Source: Arthrobacter sp042667405
GTDB taxonomy: Bacteria > Actinomycetota > Actinomycetes > Actinomycetales > Micrococcaceae
DNA length: 64,000 nucleotides
Direction of reading: 5' to 3'
Assembly: GCF_042667405.1 (NCBI RefSeq)
Contig: NZ_JBHVAL010000010.1
Span: 1 to 64,000 of the forward strand
Below, piece after piece: positions 26,277-34,611 of the stretch. Both the position numbers and the translations under genes were made by a program. The notes below the pieces were generated by a model. It did no database searches. It saw only the letters and a list, made by a program, of their open reading frames with translations, and was not told the origin of the DNA. How positions within the stretch are numbered: the first letter of the stretch is position 1; each line of letters opens with the position of its first letter.

Positions 26277-27209
26277 TCAGCCTTTCGGGGTGGAGCCGGC
26301 GGAGAGATCGGCACTGGCAGGAACCGTCAGTCCTGCCAGCTCTGCCACCCGGCGCAAGTACTGGAGGTTGCCTGCCGTACGCTCGGCCAACGGAAGGTCG
26401 GTGGAAAAGTCCTCCACGGTGACCCAATCGTCGTAACCGACCTCGGCCAGGGCCCTGAAGTACGCCAGGACACTCCCCTGGCCTTCAGCCAGCGGGGCCC
26501 ACTGGTTGACCCACACGGCGGCTCCGGATTCGTCGCGCTCCGGTTCCTGCACCCAACGGGCATTCTTCACATGGACGTGCGCCAGGTACGGTCCCAGGAG
26601 TTCGAGGGCAGGCAGCGGAGATTCCCAGCCCTCGATCAGCAGGTTGCCGAGGTCGTGGATGACGCCCACGTGCTGGGGATCCAGGCCCTCCAGAAGGCGG
26701 CGGGCGGCCGAGGCGGACGCCGTCACAGTCCCGTGGTGCAGCTCAACGAGTGCCTTGACTCCATGGTGGGCCGCTCGGGAGGCAACCCACTCATAGTGTT
26801 CGCGGGTGGCCGCAAACAACTCCGGGTAGGACAGGCCGCTGGGTTCGCCCCCGCCCATGGTGGAGTTGCCCAGCGGCAGGACGTTGACCCTGACCTGGCG
26901 TGCACCCAAGGCGGCTGTGGCGGCGAGGACGCGCTCGACGTCGTCGTGGTTGTCACAGCGGGCGTACCCGCCAAGGCCTGAGTATTCCAAGCCGGCGTCG
27001 GCGGTGAGCCGGGCGATCTCCGGCAGCGACTCCTCCAAACCGGTCATGGGCCAGGTGGCCTTGTTGCCGGCCCAAAAGCCGGGCTCCGGGGATTCGGCCT
27101 GGTCGGTGACCCGCCATTCGATGCCGTCCCAGCCCTGTGCGGCGAGCTCAGTGGCGGCTTCCTGCGGAGTCCAGTCCGGCGTCGAGGCCGTAAAGACTGA
27201 GAACTTCAT
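26277..27209 (-). CDS. Sugar phosphate isomerase/epimerase-like TIM-barrel protein
   Basis: A 310-residue AP-endonuclease-2-type TIM barrel (xylose isomerase-like fold). Divalent-metal ligands are suggested by VKALVELHHGTV, GVIHDLGNLLIEGW, HVHVKNARW and DDWVTVEDFST. The family covers hydroxypyruvate isomerase, IolE/IolI and many sugar or keto-acid epimerases, so the reaction cannot be named. Start ATG 27209 overlaps the dehydrogenase stop. It lies between a Gfo/Idh dehydrogenase and uxaC and, with a second TIM barrel upstream, suggests conversion of a modified sugar or sugar acid feeding the hexuronate route (inference). Confidence 0.82.
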   Translation of the reverse strand: MKFSVFTASTPDWTPQEAATELAAQGWDGIEWRVTDQAESPEPGFWAGNKATWPMTGLEESLPEIARLTADAGLEYSGLGGYARCDNHDDVERVLAATAALGARQVRVNVLPLGNSTMGGGEPSGLSYPELFAATREHYEWVASRAAHHGVKALVELHHGTVTASASAARRLLEGLDPQHVGVIHDLGNLLIEGWESPLPALELLGPYLAHVHVKNARWVQEPERDESGAAVWVNQWAPLAEGQGSVLAYFRALAEVGYDDWVTVEDFSTDLPLAERTAGNLQYLRRVAELAGLTVPASADLSAGSTPKG

Positions 27210-28402
27210 GCGCTGACCTCCTCGAAGTGTCCGTTGCCGGTGCGTACCTCAACGTCGTTGTACTTGCCCGCAACCACGTCGGCTATGAGCACGGGGCGGC
27301 CTAGCGTGGCCGAAACGTACAGGGCGCGTACGGTGGCCAATGCACGCACGGCGTCCTCGATGGTGACGCCCGCGCGACGGCCGTTCCGGATCGCATCCAC
27401 CACGTCCCGGTACTGACGGATGTGGCCGGCGGGGTAGACGGTGGGGTCCAGGTTGGTTTGCGGTGCCGGTTCTGCGAACCGGGCCAGCTCCTCCTCCGCC
27501 TGGTTGCTCGCACCGGGCATCCCCATGGGTCCGCTCTGCGTCTCTTCTTCGGAAGCTGCAGCGTGGAAGAACTGAAGGTTGTCACTGTCGATCACGGCCG
27601 AACCCTTGCTGCCCATGACCTGCAGCCTGACGCTGAGCCCTGGGTACGCGGCGGTGGTCGCGTGGAGTACTGCAAGGGCACCGGATTCGAACGTCACGGT
27701 GGCCACTGCGGTGTCCTCGACTTCGACTCCTGTGTGCGCCAGAAGGGCTGTCTTGGCACTGATTTCCACCGGGGTGCCCAGGAACCACAACAGCAGATCA
27801 ACGGTGTGAACGCCTTGGTTCATCACCGCCCCGCCGCCGTCCATGGCCCAGGTGCCACGCCATGCGCCGGAGTCGTAGTAACCCTGGCTGCGGTACCAGC
27901 TCACCGAGGCAATGGCCGAGGTCAGCTTGCCAAAGCGCCCGGCGCGGCGGGCTTCGTCCACCACAATGGACGCAGGATCGAAGCGGTGCTGGCTGATGAC
28001 ACTGGCCACCAGCCCCTTCGCTTCTGCCGCTTTGGCTGCCGCCATGATCTCATCGGCACGGTTCAGGTTCACGTCCAGCGGCTTTTCGATCACCACGTGC
28101 TTGCCCGCGTTGAGTACCTCCAGGGCCTGCTCGATGTGCAGTCCGCTGGGGGTTGCGATGATGGCAAGGTCGACGTCGGCACCCGCGAAAGCTTCCTCGA
28201 GGCTTCGGAAGGTGGCCGGCCGGGCGGCGCCCTGGTCCTCGATGTGCTGGGCCAGGGCATCCGCGGCGTCGGTGATCTCATCCACCAGCGCCGTGACCTG
28301 CAGGTCCTCAATCTCGGCAACAGAGGCCGCATGGGTGCGTCCGATGGTGCCGCATCCGGCAATGGCGACGTTGATCGTGGGCTTGGACGTTTCGGTGCTC
28401 AC
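27206..28402 (-). CDS. Gfo/Idh/MocA-family oxidoreductase
   Basis: A 398-residue NAD(P)-dependent dehydrogenase. The Rossmann motif is VAIAGCGTIGRTHAASV; the conserved GKHVVIEKPLDVN contains the EKP catalytic Lys; the C-terminal Gfo/Idh domain has GGGAVMNQGVHTVDLLLWFLG with the active-site His-Asp. Relatives oxidise inositols, glucose-derived sugars or dehydrogenate glycosides. It is flanked by two TIM-barrel isomerases with 4-base overlaps on both sides, a grouping typical of rare-sugar or oxidised-glycoside pathways. Substrate unknown. Confidence 0.88.
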   Translation of the reverse strand: MSTETSKPTINVAIAGCGTIGRTHAASVAEIEDLQVTALVDEITDAADALAQHIEDQGAARPATFRSLEEAFAGADVDLAIIATPSGLHIEQALEVLNAGKHVVIEKPLDVNLNRADEIMAAAKAAEAKGLVASVISQHRFDPASIVVDEARRAGRFGKLTSAIASVSWYRSQGYYDSGAWRGTWAMDGGGAVMNQGVHTVDLLLWFLGTPVEISAKTALLAHTGVEVEDTAVATVTFESGALAVLHATTAAYPGLSVRLQVMGSKGSAVIDSDNLQFFHAAASEEETQSGPMGMPGASNQAEEELARFAEPAPQTNLDPTVYPAGHIRQYRDVVDAIRNGRRAGVTIEDAVRALATVRALYVSATLGRPVLIADVVAGKYNDVEVRTGNGHFEEVSA

Positions 28403-29247
28403 TTGGTTTCCACTCCTGCTTCGTTAACGACTTTGGCAAAGGCACGGGCTGCCATCCCGAAAGCGGTCGGTCCGGAGAAACCGCCCAGGCCATGGGCGCC
28501 GGCCAGGTGCGGTTCCAGGCTTGCGAAACCAACGAAACCGTCCGCTTTCAGCGCCTCCACGGTGCGGAGCAGATCACCGTCGCCCTCACCGGCAGGAACC
28601 ACGACGCCGTCCGCGAACCGCGCGTCCTTGACCTGCAGGTATTCGAGGTGGGGACGGAGTTTTGCGTAGCCCTCGTCGAAGGGCTTCACGCCCACCTGGA
28701 CGAAGTTGGCCGGATCCCAGGCCACTTTCAAAGCCGGCGAGTCTACCGACTCGATGATGTCCAGCACGCGGTCGGGGGTGTCTCCGAAAATGTCTTTCTC
28801 GTTTTCGTGGAGCAGAACCACTCCGGACTGTTCGGCAACCTCGGCCAAGGCACGCATGCGCTCAATGACGTCGTCCCGGATACTGTCCACCGCCACGCCT
28901 TCCCCGTAGTAGAAGGAGAAGATGCGGATGTAGCGGGCGCCCAGGACCTGTGCTGCGTTGGCGGCCCGGCGGAGGCGCTCCACCTCGTGCTCCACGGGCA
29001 GCGTGACATCGACTTTGCCGATGGGCGACGCGATGGCTGAAACGCCCATGTCCGCCGCGTCCAGGAGCTTCTTCAGTTCGGTCAATTGCCCGGACGTCAG
29101 GTCCACGATGTTGGTTCCCCACGCACTGCGGACTTCGATATGGTTCGCGCCCAAGGCCTGGAGTACGGCGATCTGCAGGACCGGGTCGTCGTCGATCTCG
29201 TCTCCGAAGCCCGAAAGCGTCCACTGGACTGTTGCTGGTCCGGTCAT
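28399..29247 (-). CDS. Sugar phosphate isomerase/epimerase-like TIM-barrel protein
   Basis: A 282-residue xylose-isomerase-like TIM barrel related to IolE and similar enzymes. Features include FGDEIDDDPVLQIAVLQALG near the N-terminus, YIRIFSFYYG, GVVLLHENEKDIFGD (Glu metal ligand), LKVAWDPANFVQVG (Asp) and LEYLQVKDAR (Lys/Asp). It is distinct in sequence from the barrel at 26277-27209, so this is not a recent duplication. It begins 2 bases after the permease gene stop and overlaps the next gene by 4 bases. Substrate unknown. Confidence 0.82.
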   Translation of the reverse strand: MTGPATVQWTLSGFGDEIDDDPVLQIAVLQALGANHIEVRSAWGTNIVDLTSGQLTELKKLLDAADMGVSAIASPIGKVDVTLPVEHEVERLRRAANAAQVLGARYIRIFSFYYGEGVAVDSIRDDVIERMRALAEVAEQSGVVLLHENEKDIFGDTPDRVLDIIESVDSPALKVAWDPANFVQVGVKPFDEGYAKLRPHLEYLQVKDARFADGVVVPAGEGDGDLLRTVEALKADGFVGFASLEPHLAGAHGLGGFSGPTAFGMAARAFAKVVNEAGVETK

Positions 29248-29249
29248 TG

Positions 29250-30185
29250 CTACTTAACTCCTCCGGCGGTGAGACCGCCCACTAGGTAACGTTGGAAAAT
29301 GAGGTAGAGAATCACGACGGGCGCCGCGCAAACCAGTGAGGCCGCCATCATCTGGCCGTACAAGGGAATTGCTCCACCCTCCTGCGAAGCTCCGAAGACC
29401 TGAAGGGCTACGGCTGCCGTCTGGCTCTCCGGTCGGGTCATTACCGAGGCAAAGAGGACATCGTTCCAACCCAACAGGAAAGCGAAGATGCCCGAGACCA
29501 CGATGCCGGGCCAGCTGAGCGGGAGGATGATCCGGACCAGCACGCCCACGTTGCTGGCGCCGTCGATCCTTGCCGCCTCTTCCAGCTCACGCGGCAGGCC
29601 ACGCAGGTAGGTGACCATCACCCAGGTGGAGAAGGGCATCGCGAAGGTCAGGTAGGTGATGAAGAGTCCCCACTGCGTTCCGATCACCTGGACGCCGAGG
29701 TAGCTGGCGGCCGAGGAGAAGAGCACGAACACCGGAAGGACCATCAGGGTACCCGGGACCGACTGCAGGGCCAGGAGGCCGCGAAGGATGGTGAGCCGCC
29801 CGCGGAACTGGTAGCGGACCAGGACGTAAGCGATGGATACGGACATGGCTGCCGATACGACAGCGGTGGCACCGGCTACCAGGACACTGTTGGCAAGGCC
29901 CGTCGCCAGGCCGACGCTGGACCAGATCTTGGTGTAGTTCTCCAACGAGAAGCTGGAGGGCCAGAACTCGCCGTTTGCCACGCCGATGTCTGAGTTCACC
30001 GACGCCAGGAATATGTAGGCAACCGGGATCAGGACGATCGCGCTCAGGACCGTGAGGATGATGGCCAGCATCGGGCCAGGCAGGAGCCGGGTGACTTCGT
30101 GCTGCCGCTTTGAACCGGGCCGGAACGTGGTCCCCGACGGATCCGGACGGGAGGTGCCGCGGACCGAGGTGGTTGATGCGCTCAC
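29250..30185 (-). CDS. Carbohydrate ABC permease (MalG type)
   Basis: A 311-residue permease of the CUT1 importer family with six predicted helices after a cytoplasmic N-terminus of about 40 residues. The EAA coupling loop is LPRELEEAARIDGASNVGVLVRIILPLSWPG. GTG 30185 is chosen because it overlaps the stop of the partner permease (GTGA); in-frame sequence further upstream is inside that gene. It pairs with the MalF-type permease at 30182-31198 and the binding protein at 31211-32575. No ATPase gene is present in this operon, so a shared housekeeping MsiK-like ATPase must energise it (known for CUT1 systems of actinobacteria). Confidence 0.93.
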   Translation of the reverse strand: MSASTTSVRGTSRPDPSGTTFRPGSKRQHEVTRLLPGPMLAIILTVLSAIVLIPVAYIFLASVNSDIGVANGEFWPSSFSLENYTKIWSSVGLATGLANSVLVAGATAVVSAAMSVSIAYVLVRYQFRGRLTILRGLLALQSVPGTLMVLPVFVLFSSAASYLGVQVIGTQWGLFITYLTFAMPFSTWVMVTYLRGLPRELEEAARIDGASNVGVLVRIILPLSWPGIVVSGIFAFLLGWNDVLFASVMTRPESQTAAVALQVFGASQEGGAIPLYGQMMAASLVCAAPVVILYLIFQRYLVGGLTAGGVK

Positions 30186-31198
30186 TTCTTGCCTCCCGGC
30201 GTTTCGGCGTCGTCCAGTTTCACGGCGCGAAGGTAGATGAACAGGGGAATGGCGATCAGCACCAGGGACACGAACGCCATGGCGGCGCTGAGGCCGAAGC
30301 GGAAGCTCTGGAAGCTGGTTACGTAGGTGAGGATCGGAAGTACTTCGACGTCGGACGGGGCCGGAACGCCGAACAACACGAACGGGAGGGTGAAGTTGTT
30401 GATGTGGTGCAGCATGCCGATCAGGAAAGCCAGCGACAACGGGCCCTTGAGGTACGGGAAGATGACGTACCGGAGCTTGTTCCACCACAGTGCACCGTCC
30501 AGGGCCGAGGCCTCGTGGACTTCGTGGTCCACCGATTGCAGGCCGGAAAGTGCCAGCAGGTAGATGAACGGCCAGGAGGCCCAGATCTGGACAAGGATCA
30601 GAGTCCAATACGTTTGGGGTCCGTTGAGCCACAGTCCACCGTCCACTCCGAAGACACCCAGGGCCGAGTTGACCACTCCGTCAGGCTGGAACATGGTCCG
30701 CCACACGGTTGCCACCACGAAGGACGGCAGCACGTAGGGGATCAGGAAAATCGAGCGGATCAGCGCCCGGCCCTTGAAGGCGTTCTGGGTGGCGACAGCC
30801 GCTGCGATGCCCAACGGCAGCGTCACCAGCATCGCGATCAGTGAGTAGCTCACGCTCAGCCACACCGAGTGCAGCAGCGGCGAGTCAGTCAGGGCCTCCA
30901 CGAAGTTCTCGACGCCGATGAAGGGCGCGCTGACCCACTTGCGGAGCGAGTACTGGTCGAGGTTGAGCGCTGACATGTAGATGCCGAGGAACAGCGGGAC
31001 CACGATGATGACGAACATCAGCAGGCCGCCGGGGATCAGCATCCACAGTGGACGGTTACGCTCGCTCAGGCCCTTTCGGCGGGCAGGTTTCCGGCCACCG
31101 CCTGCCGGCGGGAGGGTTCCGGTGCCTGCGGGCGGCGAGGCACCGGCGTCGGGCGCTGAAGCCACGGGTTTCATTTCCCTGAAGGAATCAGTGGACAT
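30182..31198 (-). CDS. Carbohydrate ABC permease (MalF type)
   Basis: A 338-residue CUT1 permease. A Pro/Gly/Arg-rich cytoplasmic N-terminus (about 1-50) precedes helix one (LWMLIPGGLLMFVIIVVPLF), and the EAA loop reads VDHEVHEASALDGALWWNKLRYVIFPYL. It is encoded 12 bases downstream of the binding-protein gene and overlaps the MalG-type partner. Together they import a hexuronate or a uronate-containing oligosaccharide, judging from the downstream enzymes (inference). Confidence 0.93.
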   Translation of the reverse strand: MSTDSFREMKPVASAPDAGASPPAGTGTLPPAGGGRKPARRKGLSERNRPLWMLIPGGLLMFVIIVVPLFLGIYMSALNLDQYSLRKWVSAPFIGVENFVEALTDSPLLHSVWLSVSYSLIAMLVTLPLGIAAAVATQNAFKGRALIRSIFLIPYVLPSFVVATVWRTMFQPDGVVNSALGVFGVDGGLWLNGPQTYWTLILVQIWASWPFIYLLALSGLQSVDHEVHEASALDGALWWNKLRYVIFPYLKGPLSLAFLIGMLHHINNFTLPFVLFGVPAPSDVEVLPILTYVTSFQSFRFGLSAAMAFVSLVLIAIPLFIYLRAVKLDDAETPGGKK

Positions 31199-31210
31199 GG
31201 GAGACCCTGC

Positions 31211-32575
31211 CTAGGACTTCGCAGCCCGGTCGAGGGAGGCCTGGCCCTTGGACTGTGCGTCCTTCAGCCGTGATTCAAGGGCGCTCTCATCGACAGATCC
31301 CTTGGCCAGGTCCGGGATGGACTGGACGGTCACGTTCAGGAGGCCCAACTGGATGTCGCCCCAGGCTCCGGTGAAGGGAGTTGCCTTCGACTTGCCGGCA
31401 GCATCGGCAATCGGCTTCAGCTTCGGGTCAGTCAGGGAGGCGAGTGCCTCGGCGTTTGCGGGAAGCTCGCCGAAGGTCTTTTGGTAGTTGAGCTGCTCGT
31501 CCTTGGACGTGATCAGCTCGATGTAGGCGAACGCCAGATCCTTCTGCTGGGAGTAGTCCGCGACCACTACGTTGTCACCGGAGAGGATGCTGGCGGCCTT
31601 GTCGCCGTCGCCCTTCGGGGAAGATTCGCCCGGAGCCGTGGTGGGCATGAGGGCGTATTCGTACTTGCCGGCGACGGCGGACTTGTCCAGGGTGGGGATG
31701 GAGCTGGACGTAGTCATCATCAGGTATCCGGCTTTGCCGGAGGCGAAGGCTGCTACGGCGTTGCTGTTGCTCCAGCCGATCGCTGCCGGGTCCACCACCT
31801 TGTCCTTGGTGAGCCAGCCGAAGTAGGTCTCGTAGGCCTTCTTGACTGTGGGATCGTCCATCTTCAGCTTGTTGCCCTCAACCAGCGGGTTGCCTGCCTG
31901 CACGGACATGGCCCAGATGAACTTCCAGGGATCGAAGTTGTCCTTGTAGCCGGTGGCCAGACCGTAGGTCCCGGCGCTGGCGTTGGTCATTTTCTTGGCT
32001 TGCTCGGCGAGCTCATCCCAGGTGGTGGCGGGCTTGTCGATGCCCGCGGCTGCCAGGATGTCCTTGTTGTAGGCCATGACGAACGGGCGGCTTACGAATG
32101 GAATACCGGCCTGGTGCTCGGCGTCGGGGCCGGAGATTCCCAGCGCGGCCGGGTTGAACCGGTCCTTGCCGCCTATCTTCTTCCAGTCGTCTTCGGAGAG
32201 TGTCACGAAGGCTTTGGTGGCGTAGGCGGTTGGTGTGAAGGTGGTGCCCAGGCTGTAGACATCCGGGCCCTGGCCGGAAACAACGGAAGTCTGGATACGG
32301 GTCAGTTCATCGTTGGCTGAGGCGAAGGTCTCGAACTTCACTTCCGCGCCGGTCTTTGCCTTGAACTTGGCAGCAATGTCGCTCTGCCACTTCTTCTGTT
32401 CTTCCGGGTACTGGTTGTTGATGCCGGTCAATACATTCAGTGTCTTGCCCGCTCCGTCGACGGCACCCCCGGAGCTGGCTGACGTGCCGCTGTTGCCGCT
32501 CCCCCCACAGGCTGTCAGTGCCAGTGCAGCAGTCAAAGCGACGGCGGCCAGCTTGGCAGATGGTGCAAACCTCAT
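31211..32575 (-). CDS. Carbohydrate ABC transporter substrate-binding lipoprotein
   Basis: A 454-residue extracellular solute-binding protein of family 1. Signal peptide with lipobox ALTACG (Cys23), a Ser/Gly linker, then the binding fold with PEEQKKWQSDIAAKFKAKTG, a GIPFVSRPFVMAYNKDILAAAGI hinge block and KDLAFAYIELITSKDEQLNY late. ATG 32575 has a perfect AAGGAGG ribosome site. First gene of the hexuronate operon, divergent from a LacI gene, with a nested inverted-repeat operator between them. In this family substrates are usually oligosaccharides. Confidence 0.93.
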   Translation of the reverse strand: MRFAPSAKLAAVALTAALALTACGGSGNSGTSASSGGAVDGAGKTLNVLTGINNQYPEEQKKWQSDIAAKFKAKTGAEVKFETFASANDELTRIQTSVVSGQGPDVYSLGTTFTPTAYATKAFVTLSEDDWKKIGGKDRFNPAALGISGPDAEHQAGIPFVSRPFVMAYNKDILAAAGIDKPATTWDELAEQAKKMTNASAGTYGLATGYKDNFDPWKFIWAMSVQAGNPLVEGNKLKMDDPTVKKAYETYFGWLTKDKVVDPAAIGWSNSNAVAAFASGKAGYLMMTTSSSIPTLDKSAVAGKYEYALMPTTAPGESSPKGDGDKAASILSGDNVVVADYSQQKDLAFAYIELITSKDEQLNYQKTFGELPANAEALASLTDPKLKPIADAAGKSKATPFTGAWGDIQLGLLNVTVQSIPDLAKGSVDESALESRLKDAQSKGQASLDRAAKS

Positions 32576-32648
32576 TGTTTCCTCCTTGGATACACAGCCC
32601 GATAGTGGTCTACGTCACAGGGGCTTTCGGCAACGAGTCTACGAGCCC

Positions 32649-32683
32649 GGCAACTGTGCGGCAAGCGGTTGCCAAAAGTTGCC
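32649..32683. promoter_or_regulatory. Nested LacI-type operators between hexuronate operon and its regulator
   Basis: An inner palindrome GGCAAGCGGTTGCC (32660-32673) is centred on CG. It is enclosed by an outer inverted repeat GGCAACT (32649-32655) and AGTTGCC (32677-32683) with almost the same centre. Four GGCAA-type half-sites thus lie within 35 bases just upstream of the divergent LacI start (32705), giving room for cooperative or alternative dimers and joint control of both transcripts. Confidence 0.75.
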
Positions 32684-32704
32684 ATGGGATGGTGCAATCT
32701 TTTT

Positions 32705-33718
32705 ATGGCTGAGACAAACGCACGGGGATCCGCACCCACAATCCGGGATGTTGCCGCCTTGGCGGGAGTGGCCACTTCCACCGTCTCCAGGGCCCTTTCC
32801 AACCCGGACCGCGTGAACAGGGCAACCCGCGAACGCATCGAGAAAGTCGCCGCCGAGCTTAACTACGTCCCCAGCTCGCAGGCCCGCAGCCTCAGCTCAG
32901 GCCGCACCAACGCCATCGCGCTCCTGGTCCCGGACGTCACCAATCCGTTCTACTTCGACATCATCCGCGGCACCCAGAACCAGCTGAAGGCAGCCGGTTA
33001 CACACAGTTGCTGGTGGACACCGAAGAGTCGGCCGAGATGGAGGCCGATGCCCTGCAAAAGATGCAACGAACGGCCGACGGCTTCATCCTCGCCGCTTCC
33101 CGCCTCACCGACACCCAGATCCTCGAGGCGGCATCGTCGCAGGCAATCGTCACCATCAACCGCTCCTCAGCCAACGCTCCCACCGTGGTCATCGACACCC
33201 CCGGCGCCGTCGTACAGGCACTGGAACACCTGAGCTCGCTGGGCCACTCCAGCATTTGCTACGTTGGCGGGCCGGCGTCTTCCTGGTCCAACGCCAAACG
33301 CTGGAAGACCTTCGAGGAAGAAAGCCGCGACCGCGGACTTACCACCTCCCGGGTGGGTCCCTTTACCCCTAAGACGACGTCCGGAGCGGCAGCCGCAGAT
33401 GCGGCGGCACGAACCGGGGCAACGGCCTGCATCGTTTTCAACGACCTCCTGGCGATCGGCATGCTGCAGCGTCTCCGCGAGCGCGGCATCCGGGTCCCGG
33501 AGGACATGAGCATCGTCGGTTGCGATGACATCTTCGGCGCCGACTTCTGCAACCCGCCCCTGACCACCATGGCCTCCCCAATCGAGCAGGCCGGGCGGGT
33601 GGCGGTCTCCATGCTCCTGGCACAGCTGGATCCCCTGAACGCCGGATCCAGCCGCCGCCTCGCGGTCATGCCCACCCATCTGACCGTGCGCGGCTCAACA
33701 GGCCCGGCACCGGATTAA
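32705..33718 (+). CDS. LacI-family regulator of the hexuronate operon
   Basis: A 337-residue repressor: HTH in TIRDVAALAGVATSTVSRAL, hinge helix LNYVPSSQARSLSSGRTN, sensor domain with LLVPDVTNPFYFDIIRG, ACIVFNDLLAIGMLQRLRERG and VGCDDIFGADFCNPPLTTM. ATG 32705 has no Shine-Dalgarno, suggesting leaderless translation; an in-frame TTG at 32669 lies inside the operator and is rejected. It is divergent from the ten-gene operon and very likely represses it until a sugar acid ligand binds. Confidence 0.92.
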   Translation: MAETNARGSAPTIRDVAALAGVATSTVSRALSNPDRVNRATRERIEKVAAELNYVPSSQARSLSSGRTNAIALLVPDVTNPFYFDIIRGTQNQLKAAGYTQLLVDTEESAEMEADALQKMQRTADGFILAASRLTDTQILEAASSQAIVTINRSSANAPTVVIDTPGAVVQALEHLSSLGHSSICYVGGPASSWSNAKRWKTFEEESRDRGLTTSRVGPFTPKTTSGAAAADAAARTGATACIVFNDLLAIGMLQRLRERGIRVPEDMSIVGCDDIFGADFCNPPLTTMASPIEQAGRVAVSMLLAQLDPLNAGSSRRLAVMPTHLTVRGSTGPAPD

Positions 33719-33749
33719 CGTCCTGTAGCTGAATCACCACGCAATATGG

Positions 33750-33779
33750 TTGAGCCTTCGCGACGCGCCTGACTAGTGT
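33750..33779 (+). promoter_or_regulatory. Probable nadE promoter giving a leaderless mRNA
   Basis: TTGAGC at 33750-33755 and TAGTGT at 33774-33779 are spaced by 18 bases. Transcription would start about 7 bases later, at or next to the A of ATG 33787, consistent with the absence of a ribosome site. Confidence 0.55.
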
Positions 33780-33786
33780 GGAACAC

Positions 33787-34608
33787 ATGCGCGAACTCCA
33801 GGCCAAGATCATTGAGGAAATGGGCGTCCAGCCCCGGATCGATCCTGCGGAGGAGATCCGCAAGCGGGTTGCCTTCCTGAAGGATTACTTGAAGGCAACA
33901 GGGACCAAAGGCTTCGTGCTGGGAATTTCCGGCGGCCTCGACTCCACACTCGCGGGCCGTCTGGCCCAGTTGGCGGTTGAGGAACTGGAGGCCGACGGCG
34001 TGGACGCCAACTTCGTGGCGGTCCGCCTCCCCTACGGCGTCCAGCACGACGAAGAGGACGCCCAGGCAGCCCTGGACTTTATCCGGGCCAAAACCGAGTG
34101 GACCTTCAACATCTCCCGCGCCGTCGACGGCTTCGAGGACGAGTTCCTCAAGACCACCGGTGCAGAAATTTCAGACTTCCACAAAGGCAACACCAAGGCC
34201 CGCGCCCGCATGATCGCGCAGTACGCCCTGGCTGGCGAGCACAACTATCTGGTCATCGGCACGGACCACGGCGCCGAGTCCGTCACGGGCTTCTTCACCA
34301 AGTACGGCGACGGCGGTGCGGACATCCTGCCGCTGTTCGGGCTGGACAAGCGCCAGAACCGGCAAGTCCTGGCAGAGCTGGGCGCGCCCGAGCGACTGTG
34401 GAAGAAGGTTCCGACAGCCGACCTCCTGGACGACAAGCCCGGCCGCACCGACGAAGACGAACTCGGCATCACCTACGACCAGATCGACGACTACCTTGAG
34501 GGCCGCGAGGTGCCCGAAGGAGTGGCCGAGATCATCGAACAGAAGTTCCTGCGCACACGCCACAAGCGCACCGTCCCTGTGACGATCTTCGATACGTGGT
34601 GGAAGTAG
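33787..34608 (+). CDS. nadE: NAD synthetase, ammonia-dependent
   Basis: A 273-residue NadE converting deamido-NAD to NAD with ATP and ammonia, the last step of NAD synthesis. The PP-loop is GISGGLDSTLAGR (about 46-58); other family blocks are VRLPYGVQHDEEDAQ, FHKGNTKARARMIAQYALAG, VIGTDHGAESVTGFFTKYGDGGADILPL and LDDKPGRTDEDELGITYDQIDDYLEG. No glutaminase domain is present, so it needs free ammonia. ATG 33787 is preferred over GTG 33778, which overlaps the -10 box. It ends 3 bases before the convergent dadA-like gene without a clear terminator. Confidence 0.95.
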   Translation: MRELQAKIIEEMGVQPRIDPAEEIRKRVAFLKDYLKATGTKGFVLGISGGLDSTLAGRLAQLAVEELEADGVDANFVAVRLPYGVQHDEEDAQAALDFIRAKTEWTFNISRAVDGFEDEFLKTTGAEISDFHKGNTKARARMIAQYALAGEHNYLVIGTDHGAESVTGFFTKYGDGGADILPLFGLDKRQNRQVLAELGAPERLWKKVPTADLLDDKPGRTDEDELGITYDQIDDYLEGREVPEGVAEIIEQKFLRTRHKRTVPVTIFDTWWK

Positions 34609-34611
34609 CGC

